NCBI RefSeq assembly: GCF_019703515.2
Contig: NC_059379.1
Span: forward strand, 28,238,880-28,302,879
Direction of reading: 5' to 3'
Length of the DNA: 64,000 bases
Source of the DNA: Myxocyprinus asiaticus
Lineage: Eukaryota; Chordata; Actinopteri; Cypriniformes; Catostomidae
Below the pieces are notes generated by a model. It worked only from the letters and a program-made list of their open reading frames with translations, had not been told where the DNA came from and searched no databases. Positions within the stretch are counted from its first letter, which is position 1; each line of letters starts with the position of its first letter. Made by a program: the position numbers and the translations under genes. Positions 1 through 46,499 of this stretch are shown in pieces.

Positions 1-437
1 CACGAGGGCAGCATGTTGCGGCCGCCAGACCCCGCCCATTATTCTTAGACCTTCCCTTCTCTGCACTCTGACTTCACATAGCCCTAGTTTACACTGAGGA
101 TGCCAGATTGTCCTTTATTTTAGGCACTAATTTCCCCATGGACACTTTATTCCCTTTTTTGGACATTTTACAGTAAGTTTATTAGAGTTTCCAATAAACA
201 CCTCTCCGAGGCCTGATGCCACATTTTTGCTCACCCCACCTCAGCAGGCTTAAATCACAGCTTTTGTGGTTTGATAATCACTCTACGTCATATTGTGATT
301 TTCGATTTTATTTTTAGTTCAGCTCTAATTCCTAGTTTTGAAAGTCAGTGTGTCATATGACTCCACCCAAAGAGAGTTGGAGCAATGTTACTAAACGCCT
401 GTATCTCTTTCTCTCTTTTCTTCTGTCACTTTCTTAG
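1..437 (+). other. usp22 intron 1 (3-prime part)
   Basis: Non-coding sequence that ends in a T-rich tract and tttcttag before exon 2. No exon 1 (no ATG-containing frame compatible with the USP22 N-terminus) is visible. Confidence 0.7.
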
Positions 438-34119
<33,682 letters not shown>

Positions 34120-34496
34120 TCCCTAGATCCAGAAGGGGTCCGAGTCACAAGCTGTGAAGGGAAGATCATATGAGTGAAGGCGGGGTGGACAACGGAAAGA
34201 AAGGAGCATAAACCACCCGGCCTGACACTTGTTCATCCCAGGAGAGCTGTTAAAAGAAAAAGAAAAAAAGCAGCCTTTATTAACTAAGGAAAATAAAAAT
34301 AACAAAATAAGAAATGGGGAAAAAAAATCAATAAATAAAATACACAGCTAAACCAATCTGCACTGAGCATCCGGAGCATACTTGACAGAAAGAGGAGACG
34401 GCGGCATTAGAGAAGATGGAGAGACCTCTGTCTGTTTTCTTTTCTCTCGCTACAAACGGAGGAGACAAACTGACATCTCATCACATTGTTCTTTAA

Positions 34497-34731
34497 GGGA
34501 TAGTTCACCCCAAAATTTAAAACTTTCTTCCATGGAACACAAAGGGAGGCAGAATGATAGCCTCAGTAATCATTTAATTTCATTGCATTTTTCCATAAAA
34601 TAAAAGTGAAAGGTGACTGAGGCTAACATTAGGCCTAACTTTTCGTTTTGCATTCTATAGAAGAAAGGAAGGTTTGGAACAGCATGCGATTAAATGATAA
34701 CACAAGTTTCATTTTTGGCTGAGCTATCCCT
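34497..34731. mobile_element. TTAA-flanked MITE in usp22 3-prime flank
   Basis: TTAA (34493-34496) gggatagttcacc ... ggctgagctatccc TTAA (34732-34735). A short relative of family B. If the 3-prime UTR extends this far, the MITE is transcribed with usp22. Confidence 0.75.
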
Positions 34732-35099
34732 TTAAACTTCACAATCTCTTTTTCACTTTTAGTTATGTTTTTCTCCTCAGTTATCACAAAGAATATAAAG
34801 CATTCATGTAATTCAGTCCCATTTTCTCATCCTCAAATGATGTTTCAAAATATTTTTATTTTTATTTCTTTGTATGCATTAGTGATGTATTGAACACAAA
34901 AGAAAGAAAAGGGGCATTATGAACTTTAACTCAAACTTATATTGTCATTTGGTGGTTGAGTTTGAAAATACTGTCAGGGTTCAGCACTTTTATTTTTAAT
35001 TCAAAAGAATTTACCAACTCTTTCTGCCCTAAGTTTTTCATTGCTTTTTTTTTTTCTTTGGTTGAGGGATAAAAATGTATCTCACACACATATACAGTG

Positions 35100-35130
<31 letters not shown>

Positions 35131-35566
35131 TATGCATAATAATACATACGTACGTAAACAAGTCATTAATTTCTTGTTTACGCGTCTTCCCCATGAACCC
35201 ATGTTTTTTTTATATATATATATATATGTGCTGTATGTCTTCTAAAGGAATGGAAAGAAGGTATTTCTGTGAGAAGTATAGCTTTGTTAACATGAAAAGT
35301 TTCAGTTGATGATATGTTGCTGCAGGTTTGGTTGTGAAGGCTTGTGTCATGTTTCTGATGCATTGTGAATGAAGATTTTTCTTTCTTTTCATGTGATGCC
35401 TATTGCCACCACGGCTTGATTCAACAGTGTTATCCTCAGCAACATGTTGCTCCAGTTGAGTGTGTGCGAGTGCGCATGTATGCATATCCGTGTACACACC
35501 TGTGTATATGTGTACTACCCGAGTGTGTGCGAATGCAGGAATGTGGGCACCTGTGTGTTAGTGGTG

Positions 35567-35570
<4 letters not shown>

Positions 35571-35640
<70 letters not shown>
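35571..35640. repeat. (GT)n microsatellite
   Basis: About 35 GT units downstream of usp22. A TA run lies at 35098-35122. Confidence 0.95.
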
Positions 35641-35643
<3 letters not shown>

Positions 35644-36825
35644 GAATCAGTACTCAAACTTGGCATGCCGTTTAAACTGTATGCTAAAAGACAATGGGGA
35701 GGATTTTATAAATGTTAATTATGTATCTATGTATAGTATGTAATGTATGTAAAACAAATCAATGGAAAAAAAAATAGTGGAACAAAAAGTGCTGTGTTGT
35801 CTGTTTTGCTCTCCAGGCTAGAACAACTTGTCACATCAAGTAATAAGAAGTAGTAGATTTCTGCATATATTTCAGCTTTAAAGGATGAAAGGCTTTTTTT
35901 CTTTTTTTTTTAATTGCAAGTTTTTAATCTTTGTGTTCTTTATCTATTCGTTCTCAATTAATGTCGGCTCTTTAGAACTGTTAAGTTCTTCATTTCTTAG
36001 TCTTTTCAAATTTCTTTATATTCTTTGTTCTAGTTTTTAATGTATTCTGCTTTCACCATCTCTTATCTTTTTTTTTTTTTTTTTTTTAGGCTGTCTTTAT
36101 TTCTGTGATTTTTAATTTATTTTATTTATTTATATATATGTTTCCTGATAAGAGTTAGTAAAGTTGGGTTTCAAGAAGCAGCCACACGAAGGGAAGCAAA
36201 TTAAGTGGGTTTAAGTAAAAAGTAGATTGATTTTCTTCACAGAGAAATTTATTTTAGCATTGTTTAACTTTATGCTAAATTAACTAATGGATATCATTCT
36301 GTAGAAGCTATAAATCAGTCTGATTACAATATTATCCCCCCCCCCCCCCCCCAATTTTACTACATTTCTGGTGCCATGTACTACATTACCCACAATGCTA
36401 AAGTGAGATCCACCAATCAGAGTAGTTGCTTTTACCATGGAAACTGGAGTTGTGTTTTAAGATGTCAATGTTGAAGGCTTGTGTCATCCCACATTGTCAA
36501 TCCCACAAAGCATTGTAATGACTTAAACAAGTCAGGACATGTCCACACTAACACATTTTTGACTGAAAATGCATTGATTTACCTACATTTAGGTCTCTGA
36601 TACACACGCACACTGTTTTCACCAAACAAGGAACATTTCGAAAATGCTCTCCATTACTGCATACTTTGGAAAACAGTTTTTACTCATTGGATTTTTTGCA
36701 ACGCTTTATATGGTGGCTCGTGATGAGTAGTTAATTCTGTTACAGTGTAACTAATTCAACAGGGATGTCACCTTACCTTGGAAATTCAACAAGCCTCTAG
36801 CTAAAATGTGCAAAAATATCTGTTA

Positions 36826-37483
36826 AAATTAAAATTATCTCATCATTTACTCACCCTCATGCCATCCCCGATGTTTATAACTTTCTTTATTCTGCAGGAC
36901 ACAAATGAACAATATCTCAGCTCTGTAGGTCCTCACAATGCAAGTGAGTGGTGACCAAAACTCTAAAGCTCTGAAAAAAATCACAAAAGTAATCCATACA
37001 ACTCCAGTGGTTAAATCCTTGTTTTCTGTAGTAATCGATTTTTGGTGAGAGCAAACAAAACTCCTTTTTCACTGTACATCTTGACATCAGCAGTCTCCTG
37101 GCGATCATGATTTTAAGCTTGATTACACTTCCTAGTGCTCTGAGCATCACTCAGCACTAGGAAGTGTATTCGAGCTTGAAATCATGATCATGCCTACAGA
37201 CTGCAATGGCGAGATGTACACTGAATTTTTTATTTTATATTTTTGTCTGTTCTCACCCAAAACATGAATGGATTGCTTTAGAATACTTGATTAAACCACT
37301 GGATTACTTCTGTGCTGCCTTTATGTGATTTTTGGAGCTTCAAAGTGTTGGCCACCATTCACTTGCATTGTATGGATCTGCAGAGCTGAAATATTCTTCT
37401 AAAAATCATAATTCGTGTTCTGCAGAAGAAAGAAAGACATCTGGGATGGCATGAAGGTAAGTAAATGATGAGAATACACAATC
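36826..37483. mobile_element. TTAA MITE family B, degenerate copy
   Basis: Contains tcatcatttactcaccctca with atgccatcccc on the left and gcagaagaaagaaagacatc...gtaaatgatgag on the right, as in 6881-7543. Ends eroded. Confidence 0.7.
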
Positions 37484-37821
37484 TTGGACCTTTTTTTTAA
37501 TGTTGTGATTCATCTCAGAACTGATTTAAATTATTCAAGGCTTAGTACTTTTTAATTGAAGAATATATTTCTTTAAATGCCCATCGAGAAAATGAAGGGG
37601 GGAGAAACTTCTGAAACCAATGCCGCTTAAGAAGTTGGCAGTCGCTACTGCATCCTATTGTATAACATTTATTAAAACTGAAATGAAGTTAAGTTTCCAT
37701 AGGAATTCTTGATGAATTACATATGCACTATGTTTGCTATGACTAGCCAACGAGTACATAGTTGACAAAACACTAGTTCATGTATGAATGACTGAGATAC
37801 AGTAAGTATACTATAATATAT

Positions 37822-38093
37822 TCACATGCTTCTTTGTGTAGGTGAACATATAATCCTGAAAGATCTTGTCTTATCATAATTTGCATGAACTGGATGATTT
37901 TCCAGCCCGTTGTCATGGTGTTGGTTGTCATGTCTAGCTTCGGTGTCTAAAGCGCGAGGTTCTGCCTGCCGATAAAGCACATGTGGCGCCCTCGTGTGAT
38001 ACGAGAAGCAATAGACACAGGTTTCTGTCGCCTTCGGCCTATCCTGATTCACACTGCCCTGAGACACATCCTCTGCCCTAGCCATCAGAGAAT
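37822..38093 (-). CDS. tnfrsf13b: tnfrsf13b exon 3: cytoplasmic tail and stop
   Basis: Acceptor tttcag. Encodes residues 117-206 including PKATETCVYCF and FRIICSPTQRSM, then TGA. These two blocks are the conserved signalling and C-terminal parts of TACI. Confidence 0.83.
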
Positions 38094-41000
38094 CTGAAAG
38101 AAGCAGCAGTTTTTATTTCACTAACACAAATACCGTAGCAGTACCATGAAGCACCATGCTAGGCCTACTACTATAATATACAGTTGTGCTCAAAAGTTTG
38201 CATACCCTGGCAGAAATTGTGAAATTTTGGCATTGATTTTGAAAATATGACTGATCATGCAAAAAAACTGTCTTTTATTTAAGGATAGTGATCATATGAA
38301 GCCATTTATTATCACAAAGTTGTTTGGCTCCTTTTTAAATCATAATGATAACAGAAATCACCCAAATGGCCCTGATCAAAAGTTTACATACCCTTGAATG
38401 TTTGGCCTTGTTACAGACACACAAGGTGACACACACAGGTTTAAATGGCAATTAAAGGTTAATTTCTCACACCTGTGGCTTTTTAAATTGCAATTAGTGT
38501 CTGTGTATAAATAGTCAATGAGTTTGTTAGCTCTCACGTGGATGCACTGAGCAGGCTAGATACTGAGCCATGGGGAGCAGAAAAGAACTGTCAAAAGACC
38601 TGCGTAACAAGGTAATGGATTTTTATAAAGATGGAAAAGGATATAAAAATATATCCAAAGCCTTGAAAATGCCAGTCAGTACTGTGCAATCACCTATTAA
38701 GAAGTTGAAAATTCAGGGATTTCTTGATACCAAGCCAAAGTCAGATAGACCAAGAAAGATTTCACTGCCAAAATAATTGTTTGGGATACAAAGGCTGCTC
38801 TGGAAAAAGACAGTGTGGTTGTTTCAAGGAGCACAATACGACGATACTTGAACAAAAATGAGCTGCATGGTCGAGTTGCCAGAAAGAAGCCTTTACTGCA
38901 CCAATGCCACAAAAAATCCCAGTTACAATATGCCCGACAACACCTTGACAAGCCTCACAGCTTCATGCACACTGTAATTTGGAGTGACGAGACTAAAATA
39001 GAGCTTTATGGTCACAACCATAAGCGCTATGTTTGGAGAGGGGTCAACAAGACCTATAGTGAAAAGAATACCATCCTCACTGTGAAGCATGGTGGTAGCT
39101 CACTGATGTTTTGGGGGTGTGTGAGCTCTAAAGGCACGGGGAATCTTGTGAAAATTGATGGCAAGAAAAAAATGTTATCAGAAAAAACTGGCAGACAATT
39201 TGCATTCTCTGCACGAAAGCTGCACATGGGATGCTCTTGGACTTTCCAGCATGACAATGACCCTAAGCACAAGGCCAAGTTGACTCTCCAGTGGTTACAG
39301 CAGAAAAAGGTGAAGGTTCTGGAGTGGCCATCACAGTGTCCTGACCTTAATATCATTGAGCCACTCTAGGGAGATCTCAAACGTGCGGTTCATGCAAGAC
39401 GACCAAAGACTTTGCATGACCTGGAGGCATTTTGCCAAGACGAATGGGCAGCTATACCACCTGCAAGAATTTGGGGCCTCATAGACAACTTTACAAAAGA
39501 CTGCACACTGTCACTGATGCTAAAGGGGGCAATACACAGTATTAAGAACTAAGGGTATGCAGACTTTTGAACAGGGGTCATTTCATTTTTTTCTTTATTG
39601 CCATGTTTTGTTTTATGATTGTGCCATTCTGTTATAACCTACAGTTGAATATGAATCCCATAAGAAATAAAAGAAATGTGTTTTGCCTGCTCACTCATGT
39701 TTTCTTTAAAAATGGTACATATATTACCAATTCTCCAAGAGTATGCAAACTTTTGAGCACAACTGTATGCAGGGTTCCCACATTCATGTAAGATGTATGA
39801 TATTATTCACCATTAAATGATTGTCCATGTTTGTTTGGCTGCTGGTGGCCCTTTGCTCCCTTCAGCAGCACTAGTATGGCAGCAGTGAGTGTACACATGA
39901 GCACTCCGATGCACAGGCCCAGCAGAGAGTACAGGAGCGCCTCAGAGTACAGCTCTGCTCTGGGTACTGAGCGACATTTTGTGGTGAACAACTGCACTGC
40001 AGACACGCCATTAGGCCTCTGCGTCACGGCCGCTGAATCTGTGCCTGTATGAAAGATGTGTTGTTGCCAGATGGGGCTTACGCCAAAGAGAGACATTACA
40101 TTTCTGTTTTATATTCATTAAATAAATGTCATCTTAAATTTCACTCAAGTCTGCGAGTCTTCCTGATAGAAATAGTATGCACAGGGACAAGGCTGTAGCT
40201 AGTGGGGTGAAAGGTGGTAACGATTCAAGGGGCCCAAAGGTCCAGGGGGCCCCACAACTAAACTGTATTTTTTAATAGGGAAGGGGCCCAAATTACCTTG
40301 CTACAGCCCTGCACAGGGAGCATATTAATTTTAAAACACGAAGACCTAAATCATAACAGGAGGTTGCGTTTTTCACTTTAACGTTCAATTTTTACTCCAC
40401 TGATGGTTGGGGTTTTTGTTGGGCAGTTAAGTTTATAAAATTTGCATTCCTCTTCACTGTATTACAACCTGTACAGCTGAAAACAACTCGCTTCACAACT
40501 CGCATTTGGCGCCCCTCTGTGGACATTTCACCTGGAAAATTAAGCTCACACTTGCCCATATTCCCAACAACTGTAGTATATCGTATAGTAATAATTATAC
40601 TGGACAACAATCAAATGGTGTAGCCTATTGTTTTTTCAGCTTATAACCCTCGACAGTAAACAGAAGGCTGTGATATACTGATATATTTTTCTTTGTGTTT
40701 TTGTGAGGTTTAAAAAAAAAAAAAAATTGGGGGATTTTTTTATTTTTTATTATTCTTTCCAAATGGCAACTCTGTAAACCATAATGGAAAAAAAACAAAA
40801 AACAAATTGACTCTTTTCTTTTTAAAATGGATATATTTATAACATATAACTTTTGCGAACCTAAACTGTGTGAATCATTATCATTTAGTCATTAATATTA
40901 TTCTTTAATGCCTAGCTCATCCTAACTGTTAATACTGCACTAATTTTTTTTTTCCCTTTTCCATAGAATATAACTAATTGCATTTCTTCTGAAAACATGA

Positions 41001-44000
41001 AACATATATTAAATCATAATTGTGTTACTTATCCATGAATACAAAATATATTATTAATAACTAGGTCTGTAAATCAATTAAAATTTGTAATAAAATTTGT
41101 TACATCATATACCGAGTAATTACTTAAATGAACCGCAATTCATTTAATTTGTCAATATTTTCAGAGAAAGGCCCCTAAAGAAAATAATTCAAAATATATA
41201 GATTAAATTATTATAAATAACTACATTTAAATAATTATAAATATAATAGGCTATACAGTATACAATAATTAGCCTATACTAATTCAGATAATTAAAATAC
41301 ATTACATTATTGTAGCAGATGAGTTAAGCTTTGAATAGACATTACAAAAAGTGGCATTAACACAATATACTCCATATCATTAAACATAAGTCTCTCATCG
41401 GCCTACAATCCACAGCAATCAACTTTGCAATTGAATTCGCTAATCTGTCCAAGGTACACTTATAAGGGCCAAATGACTTTGGAGCACCTCACTTTGGTTG
41501 TGTCATGTCATAAACAAAGCGTTTTTAGGATGCTGTGTCAAGTTAAACGTACTTTAACACTTAGAAAAACACGTCTCCAGACCCCTGCATTCAGAAATGC
41601 GCTCCGTCCAGCTGAGTTTGAACCCAAGAACACATCCTCATCTTGTGCTGTCTGCTGTCAGTGTGGTTTGCTGCCTGTACAGTTGGAGTTGTGCTTACTG
41701 CACCCTGCTGAGACTCTTAAAAACATGATGGTGGTACGTTATGCTTGAATTGGTCTGATGATAGGAATATTCCTTATTACGGTCCGGGGGCACGAGTAAT
41801 TTTCTATATAATTAATCACACCGAATCAATGTGTTAAACCAAGAGCCCTATGATAAGCACTTACAAATAAATGGCCACAGGACTAATAATGGCATTGTGT
41901 AAATTAGAAAAGCTAAAAATCTGCCCCAAAAAAGGCAGATTTCTAAAAATAAGTTCTACTCAAATAAACTGGATATTTAAGGTAATTTGACTCATTAATC
42001 AGTGAGTCATAATGACACGTCTCTGCTCTCCATCTGTCTTTCTGCTTTGTGCTTCTAATATACTCCCTTGCATGCATGTAGTCTTACTGTATTTAAGCTT
42101 TACTCACTCTTGCACGCTTCTGAGCACGCTGAGGGGTGACTGCCATACAGCTCTGAGCACTTCAAACACTTCTTCAGTAGTGTGTCATAGAACTGTGCGG
42201 ACGCAGCTTTGCATCTCCAGGCCACTGTGCAATGTAGTTCAGTGCATTTAAAACTTCATCTATGCATTTAATTATTTTCAATAAGTCCCATATAAAGAAA
42301 GATACTTCCTGTGTTGGCATTAAGCTCTATTGATGCCATCTGTGACACACTGACACTTACATAGGCACTTACACTGGAAGTCTAAGAGGCAAATGATTGC
42401 CCTGTAGAGTTCCATTGTTAGTGCATTTCTGTACATTTGATTTTTGTTGCTTTTAAACACTGAGGGATGAGTCAACATTATTATTTATTTATTTATTTTT
42501 GTGGTAATTAACAGCATACCGCCACATACTCAATATGAACCCTGCTATGGTATTGAAAAATGGCACCTCCCTTTGGTATTCACGGTCATTTATGACTGGA
42601 AGGGTTAGATGTGTAACCCCCTTTTTTTTTTTGATGATGATGATGATAATGAAACCATTTTTCCTTCCCTTTGAAGTAAGAACAATAAAATTATGCATTT
42701 CTTTTGGGATTTATGCTATTTTGATCTCATTTACATGTACATTTCAAAATGTTACCATTAATTTGCATAAAAAAATTCAGAAAAGTTAAAAAAAATACAA
42801 AATACAAAATGTAGAACCTACACTTCCATAAGTTGAAACATGAAGAAAATATGAGAATGTGACATAAATTGGAGGCAGATTGCTGCCATCTGCTGAACAA
42901 AATATAAATAACATGACCTGAAAACCATCTCATGACTGTAACAGCCAGTAGATGGCTGTAGCCACCTACTGTGTAGTATGATGGCTTGTTGTGACCTAAT
43001 TTTATATTTTATCACAAGATATACATTTGGATATATAGTTAGACATTATAAAACTATTATTTGTTTAGCATTTTAAAGATTTGAAATGTCAGTTTTTGCA
43101 GTTAATGTCATTATGCTTGCAATCAAACCTGACCATGGTGTTACAAAGACACAGAATAAGCATTTTTCTACCAATAATATATTTTAAACATAAAAATTTA
43201 ATAACTCAAAGTAAATGCATAATAATGTCAAGACAATGAACATCAAGAAACAGAAATTAACTGCAAAAATTCAGAAAATTAAATTAGAGTATAAAACAGA
43301 AGAATCAGAATAAACATTTTGCAGTTTAAAACTTTCTATTGTATTTCTTTCAAACATCTGTTTGTAGGTGTTCTGCATTGTGAGTGTGTTATCGTCTCAC
43401 CCCTTCATTTCTGAGTGTTTGTGTGTGTGTGTCTCTGTGTGTGTTCTGCATTGTGAGTGTGTTATCGTCTCACCCCTTCATTTCTGTGTGTGTTTAGCAT
43501 TGTGACTGATTAATTAAAAAAATAAAAATTTGACAAATGTCTGTGTTAGAGTCTCACCAGTTAAGTTTTGTGTGTGTACGTGTTTGTGTGTGAGTAGGTG
43601 TGTATGTTTTGCACTGAGGATGTTTTAGAGTCTCACCCTGTAATTCCTGTTTTTGTTTTTTCTGCATTATGGCTGATTTATTGATTGTATTTGACAGATA
43701 TTTTGACCGCGAATACCAAAAGTGTTGCTTTTTTTGTACGACCACTTAGACTTATCGTATCAAGCCCAGTTTTTTTATTTTTTATGTTCAGATGGCAAAT
43801 TTAGGAAATGTCACCAAGTCTTGTACTGCTCAGATAAAGGAAACAATTTTTATTAAATGAGGAAAATTTACTTTGGTCAAAAATGACAGAATACCATAGT
43901 AGGGTTAACTTGCATTAGATCTGGAATAATCCCTTTAAATAGTTACATACACCCATTTGCTACTTAAACTCACTTTTTTCAGTATTACCCACTTTCGCTA

Positions 44001-44174
44001 TAGTAGACAAATCATTGATAATTATGAGCCCAGGAAAGTCAGTTTGTTCTGTAACTTACCGCAGTATTGTGAGCAGCGTATAAGAATCAAAGGTTTATGA
44101 CAGACCATGCTGCAGGACACACACTTTTGCACCAGCATGTCCAAGTACTGCCCCTCCCGGTAACTTTGCGCCAT
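37822..44174 (-). CDS. tnfrsf13b: TACI, TNF receptor superfamily 13B
   Basis: Three exons on the - strand, 44174-44060, 40044-39811 and 38093-37822, join in phase (1, then 1) to 206 codons plus TGA. Exon 1 gives a short extracellular cysteine-rich domain (residues 10-38) with the ligand-binding D-x-L motif (D12, L14) and no signal peptide, as in type III TACI/BCMA. Residues 75-99 form the membrane span, LLYSLLGLCIGVLM onward, very like human TACI. The tail has ETCVYCF (about 140-146), matching the conserved ETCSFCF segment of TACI, and ends with IICSPTQ, like the TACI IVCVPAQ end. The receptor binds BAFF and APRIL on B cells and signals through TRAFs and CAML. Human TACI has 293 residues and two CRDs; only one is seen here. 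TACI is preferred over BCMA because of the tail. Confidence 0.85.
38181..39765 (+). mobile_element. Tc1 element of a second subfamily, nearly intact transposase
   Basis: Inverted ends cagttgtgctcaaaagtttg with TA on both sides (38179-38180, 39766-39767), 1585 bp. The transposase begins at 38570 (MGSRKELSKDLRNKVMDFYK), shifts frame near 38775, and continues through VIWSDETK (first Asp), FQHDNDPKH (second Asp) and NIIEP (Glu), a DD34E triad. One in-frame TAG at 39367-39369 stands where the family has Trp. It then reads to 39552. It sits in tnfrsf13b intron 2, 45 bp from exon 2. Confidence 0.9.
39811..40044 (-). CDS. tnfrsf13b: tnfrsf13b exon 2: stalk and transmembrane
   Basis: Starts after catacag and encodes residues 39-116: a polar stalk with one Cys (C62), then the membrane span and a basic stop-transfer region, K100-G-A-K. 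Donor gtgaat. Only 45 bp separate this exon from the Tc1 copy in intron 2. Confidence 0.85.
40188..40311. mobile_element. 124-bp hAT-like MITE
   Basis: Ends caaggctgtagct and gctacagccctg are inverted. CACAGGGA stands directly on both sides (40180-40187 and 40312-40319), a perfect 8-bp duplication. It lies in tnfrsf13b intron 1. Confidence 0.82.
40320..44059. other. tnfrsf13b intron 1
   Basis: 3.7 kb, AT-rich. No second cysteine-rich exon was recognised on the - strand. A minisatellite lies at 43370-43670. Confidence 0.5.
43370..43670. repeat. Minisatellite, unit about 70 bp
   Basis: tgttctgcattgtgagtgtg with ttatcgtctcaccccttcat is repeated at about 43370 and 43441. Two more divergent units (tgt.ttagagtctcacc) follow at about 43540 and 43620. 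Confidence 0.8.
44060..44174 (-). CDS. tnfrsf13b: tnfrsf13b exon 1: CRD
   Basis: Reads MAQSYREGQYLDMLVQKCVS onward to CSMVCHK, RCSQYC. Cysteines fall at 18, 21, 25, 34 and 38. The alignment position of the first CRD cysteine is Y5 (codon TAC). Donor gtaagt follows in phase 1. The ATG is the first in frame and no upstream hydrophobic leader is visible. Confidence 0.82.
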
Positions 44175-44589
44175 TCTCTAGCCCCTGACAAATACCTGCA
44201 TGTACAGCCCATACACATACTGACTATTACCATAGTAAACACATTGTTGAAATTAAATTATTCATAGACAACTAATGGGTTAAATGAACTCAAACTGTAT
44301 GATTTATGGAAGTTTTGAACAAAGCTTAGCCTTCCATATAACAATCACTTCTGCTTTTTAATTAAACAAATCTCATTATATTAGTTTGAAAGAAAGATAA
44401 CAGTTAAAAGTGAAATAGCCAATTTTAATGTTTAAGTGTTGCCCTTATTTTCCACTTCAAAGACCAACGTTGCAAGACAATATACAGTTGAAACAAAAAG
44501 AGACAAACCTAAGGAGACTGAGATATTCACAATTTTCTTAGTTCAGTTTTTTGTGTACAATATGTTGTCTCTCATATTCATCGATGGTC

Positions 44590-44885
44590 CATGATCAGGT
44601 CATGCAGACTGGTCAATGTACGTTTTGATAGTTTGATTTTCATTTTGAAAAGAAATAACATGAAACGAGAAAACTACGTGTTTCTGATTATTATTATTAT
44701 TATTATTTTTTTTTATTTTTTATTTTTTTTTTTTTAGAACAAATTTGTTTTTTGGTTAATGGTTAGAAACTGGATAAACAGCTTGAATATTTGATTTGCA
44801 CATGTGGGTAGGCATGAAACGCCCCTTTCCACTGATTGATCAACCCACGCCATTATTAAATCTTCCTCAGAGCTGTGTAACAGAA
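44590..44885. repeat. Dispersed repeat, copy 1 (inverted relative at 51580-51875)
   Basis: Shares ttttgatagtttgatttt, ggataaacagcttgaat and tttccactgattg with the complement of 51580-51875. Family unknown. Confidence 0.7.
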
Positions 44886-46495
44886 TAAATGTCTCCTGCT
44901 ATTACAGTTGTACGGATTCTCAATGTGTTCGATCGGCTGCTCAAAGTTTATTGCAATGGCTACATATTATCTCTCTCTCATCAAACAAATGACCTAAGGA
45001 GTATGTACGGCAACCTACTTGTGGCAGAGAAATATAAGATGTTTGTTTGATGTCCCTCGTATCTGCGTGCAAAATTACCTCTTAGTTTACTTCTTAGACA
45101 GTTTTATTTAGCTGTCAGCCATCAACATCTCTCAAAGTGCAGAGTGGATGCATTTACATTGTAGTGATTGCAATTATGCTATTTCAGTATCTACCAAAAT
45201 TTAAAAAAGCATAAAAATACATATAAACCAACACACATGTATACATAAATAAGATAAAGAAGATGAATAATTGAAGAAATACAAATAATTATTTTTGTCT
45301 TGGGTCAGGAAATTTCTCAGCATATTAGAAAGTATATACTATTTTTATTATTAATAACTCAATACGCATTTATTGCTAAAACTGTGAAGGATGTGGTAAG
45401 GGACCATCTGAATACATTTTTTGGTATTATTCATCTTCAATATAGTATTACTGACCGGTACTGCCACTCCCTATACGCACAGTCTGTGTAGTGCACCTAC
45501 TCCCTGCGGGGCACCATCTTATCCTGGGGGGCACCAGAAACCCCACCGGCTGCCATTCCTCGCACATACGAACCACGTTTCAGGCGAACCAGGCTAGATA
45601 TGATTATTTGACTGTTTATTAAATTTTTAATGTCTATCAACAAAAATTCTCATTTTAAAAACCCTCCACTGTGTTCACGTCATTGGTTAACTGGAAATAT
45701 TTACTTCAATATCTGCATATTCCGGTGCTGAGAAACGCAAAAAAATAAAATCAAGGCAATCAGTCAAGGCAATAAAATCAATCAGTTTTCACAATTGTAC
45801 TATGTTAGATGAAAATAGGTAACATGTTCCAGCAAATTTTAGATATTAAAGGAAGATTTGATTAAAGTAAGAAGAATTGCATTGTACATAATTTAATCCA
45901 CCTGTTAAGTTTTTTTACCTGCCTTAATTCGGCCCAAAGTAGCTGGGACAGGATCCAGTACCCCTGCAACCGTACAAATGATGGCTGCGCAAATCGATTT
46001 TAAAACAATTTTTAAATCGATTAAATATTTTGAATAGATTTTTATTTATGTCTTTGTTTGAATAAATGTGCGATTGTAATTTCGGAGAAGATGCAAGAAA
46101 ATGCGCTGTTACTGTGTATTATTGTTATTATCTTCAACAAAAATAAGTAATAATAAAGCCAAATCATTTACATGTGGGACACTATTATGACTTGCGGGAT
46201 GCGGGACAAAGCTTTTAATTTTGGGACTGTCCCGCATTTTGGTAACCCTATTTCCAAAAGGTTACCACAGCCGGACTGGACAATATCTTTCTGCAAAAGA
46301 GCCCTAATACAACGATTATTACTCTTATTAAAGCAACAACAGAAAGAAATCCAACCAACTGGAGTATCAACTTGATATACTGACAGTAAAAGAAGTTGAG
46401 AAAAACATTCCAAAAAAGCATTTTAACCCCAGGGACAAGGGGAGACCAGGGATAATTGTTATACATTCTCGGTTTTTCCCGTTTATTTAGAAAAA
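44886..46495. other. Intergenic; small LINE 3-prime remnant
   Basis: Positions 45935-45990 (ggcccaaagtagctgggaca then ggatccagtacccctgcaac) match the 3-prime end typical of L2/CR1-type LINEs. The rest is unassigned. Confidence 0.5.
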
Positions 46496-46499
46496 GTTT

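Larger units (their letters stand above)
34120..37821 (+). other. usp22 3-prime UTR and intergenic region
   Basis: This lies between the convergent usp22 and tnfrsf13b stop codons. The 3-prime UTR of usp22 must begin here, but several AATAAA-like sites occur (for example near 34305 and 34331) and the true end cannot be chosen by eye. It also holds a 235-bp TTAA-flanked MITE (34497-34731), TA and GT microsatellites near 35098 and 35571, a poly-C run at 36337-36352 and a degenerate MITE at 36826-37483. No further coding exon was seen. Confidence 0.6.

Noticed and set aside
41425..41748. Cys-containing + strand frame considered as a missing TACI CRD
   Set aside because: Wrong strand relative to tnfrsf13b, and the Cys spacing does not fit a CRD.
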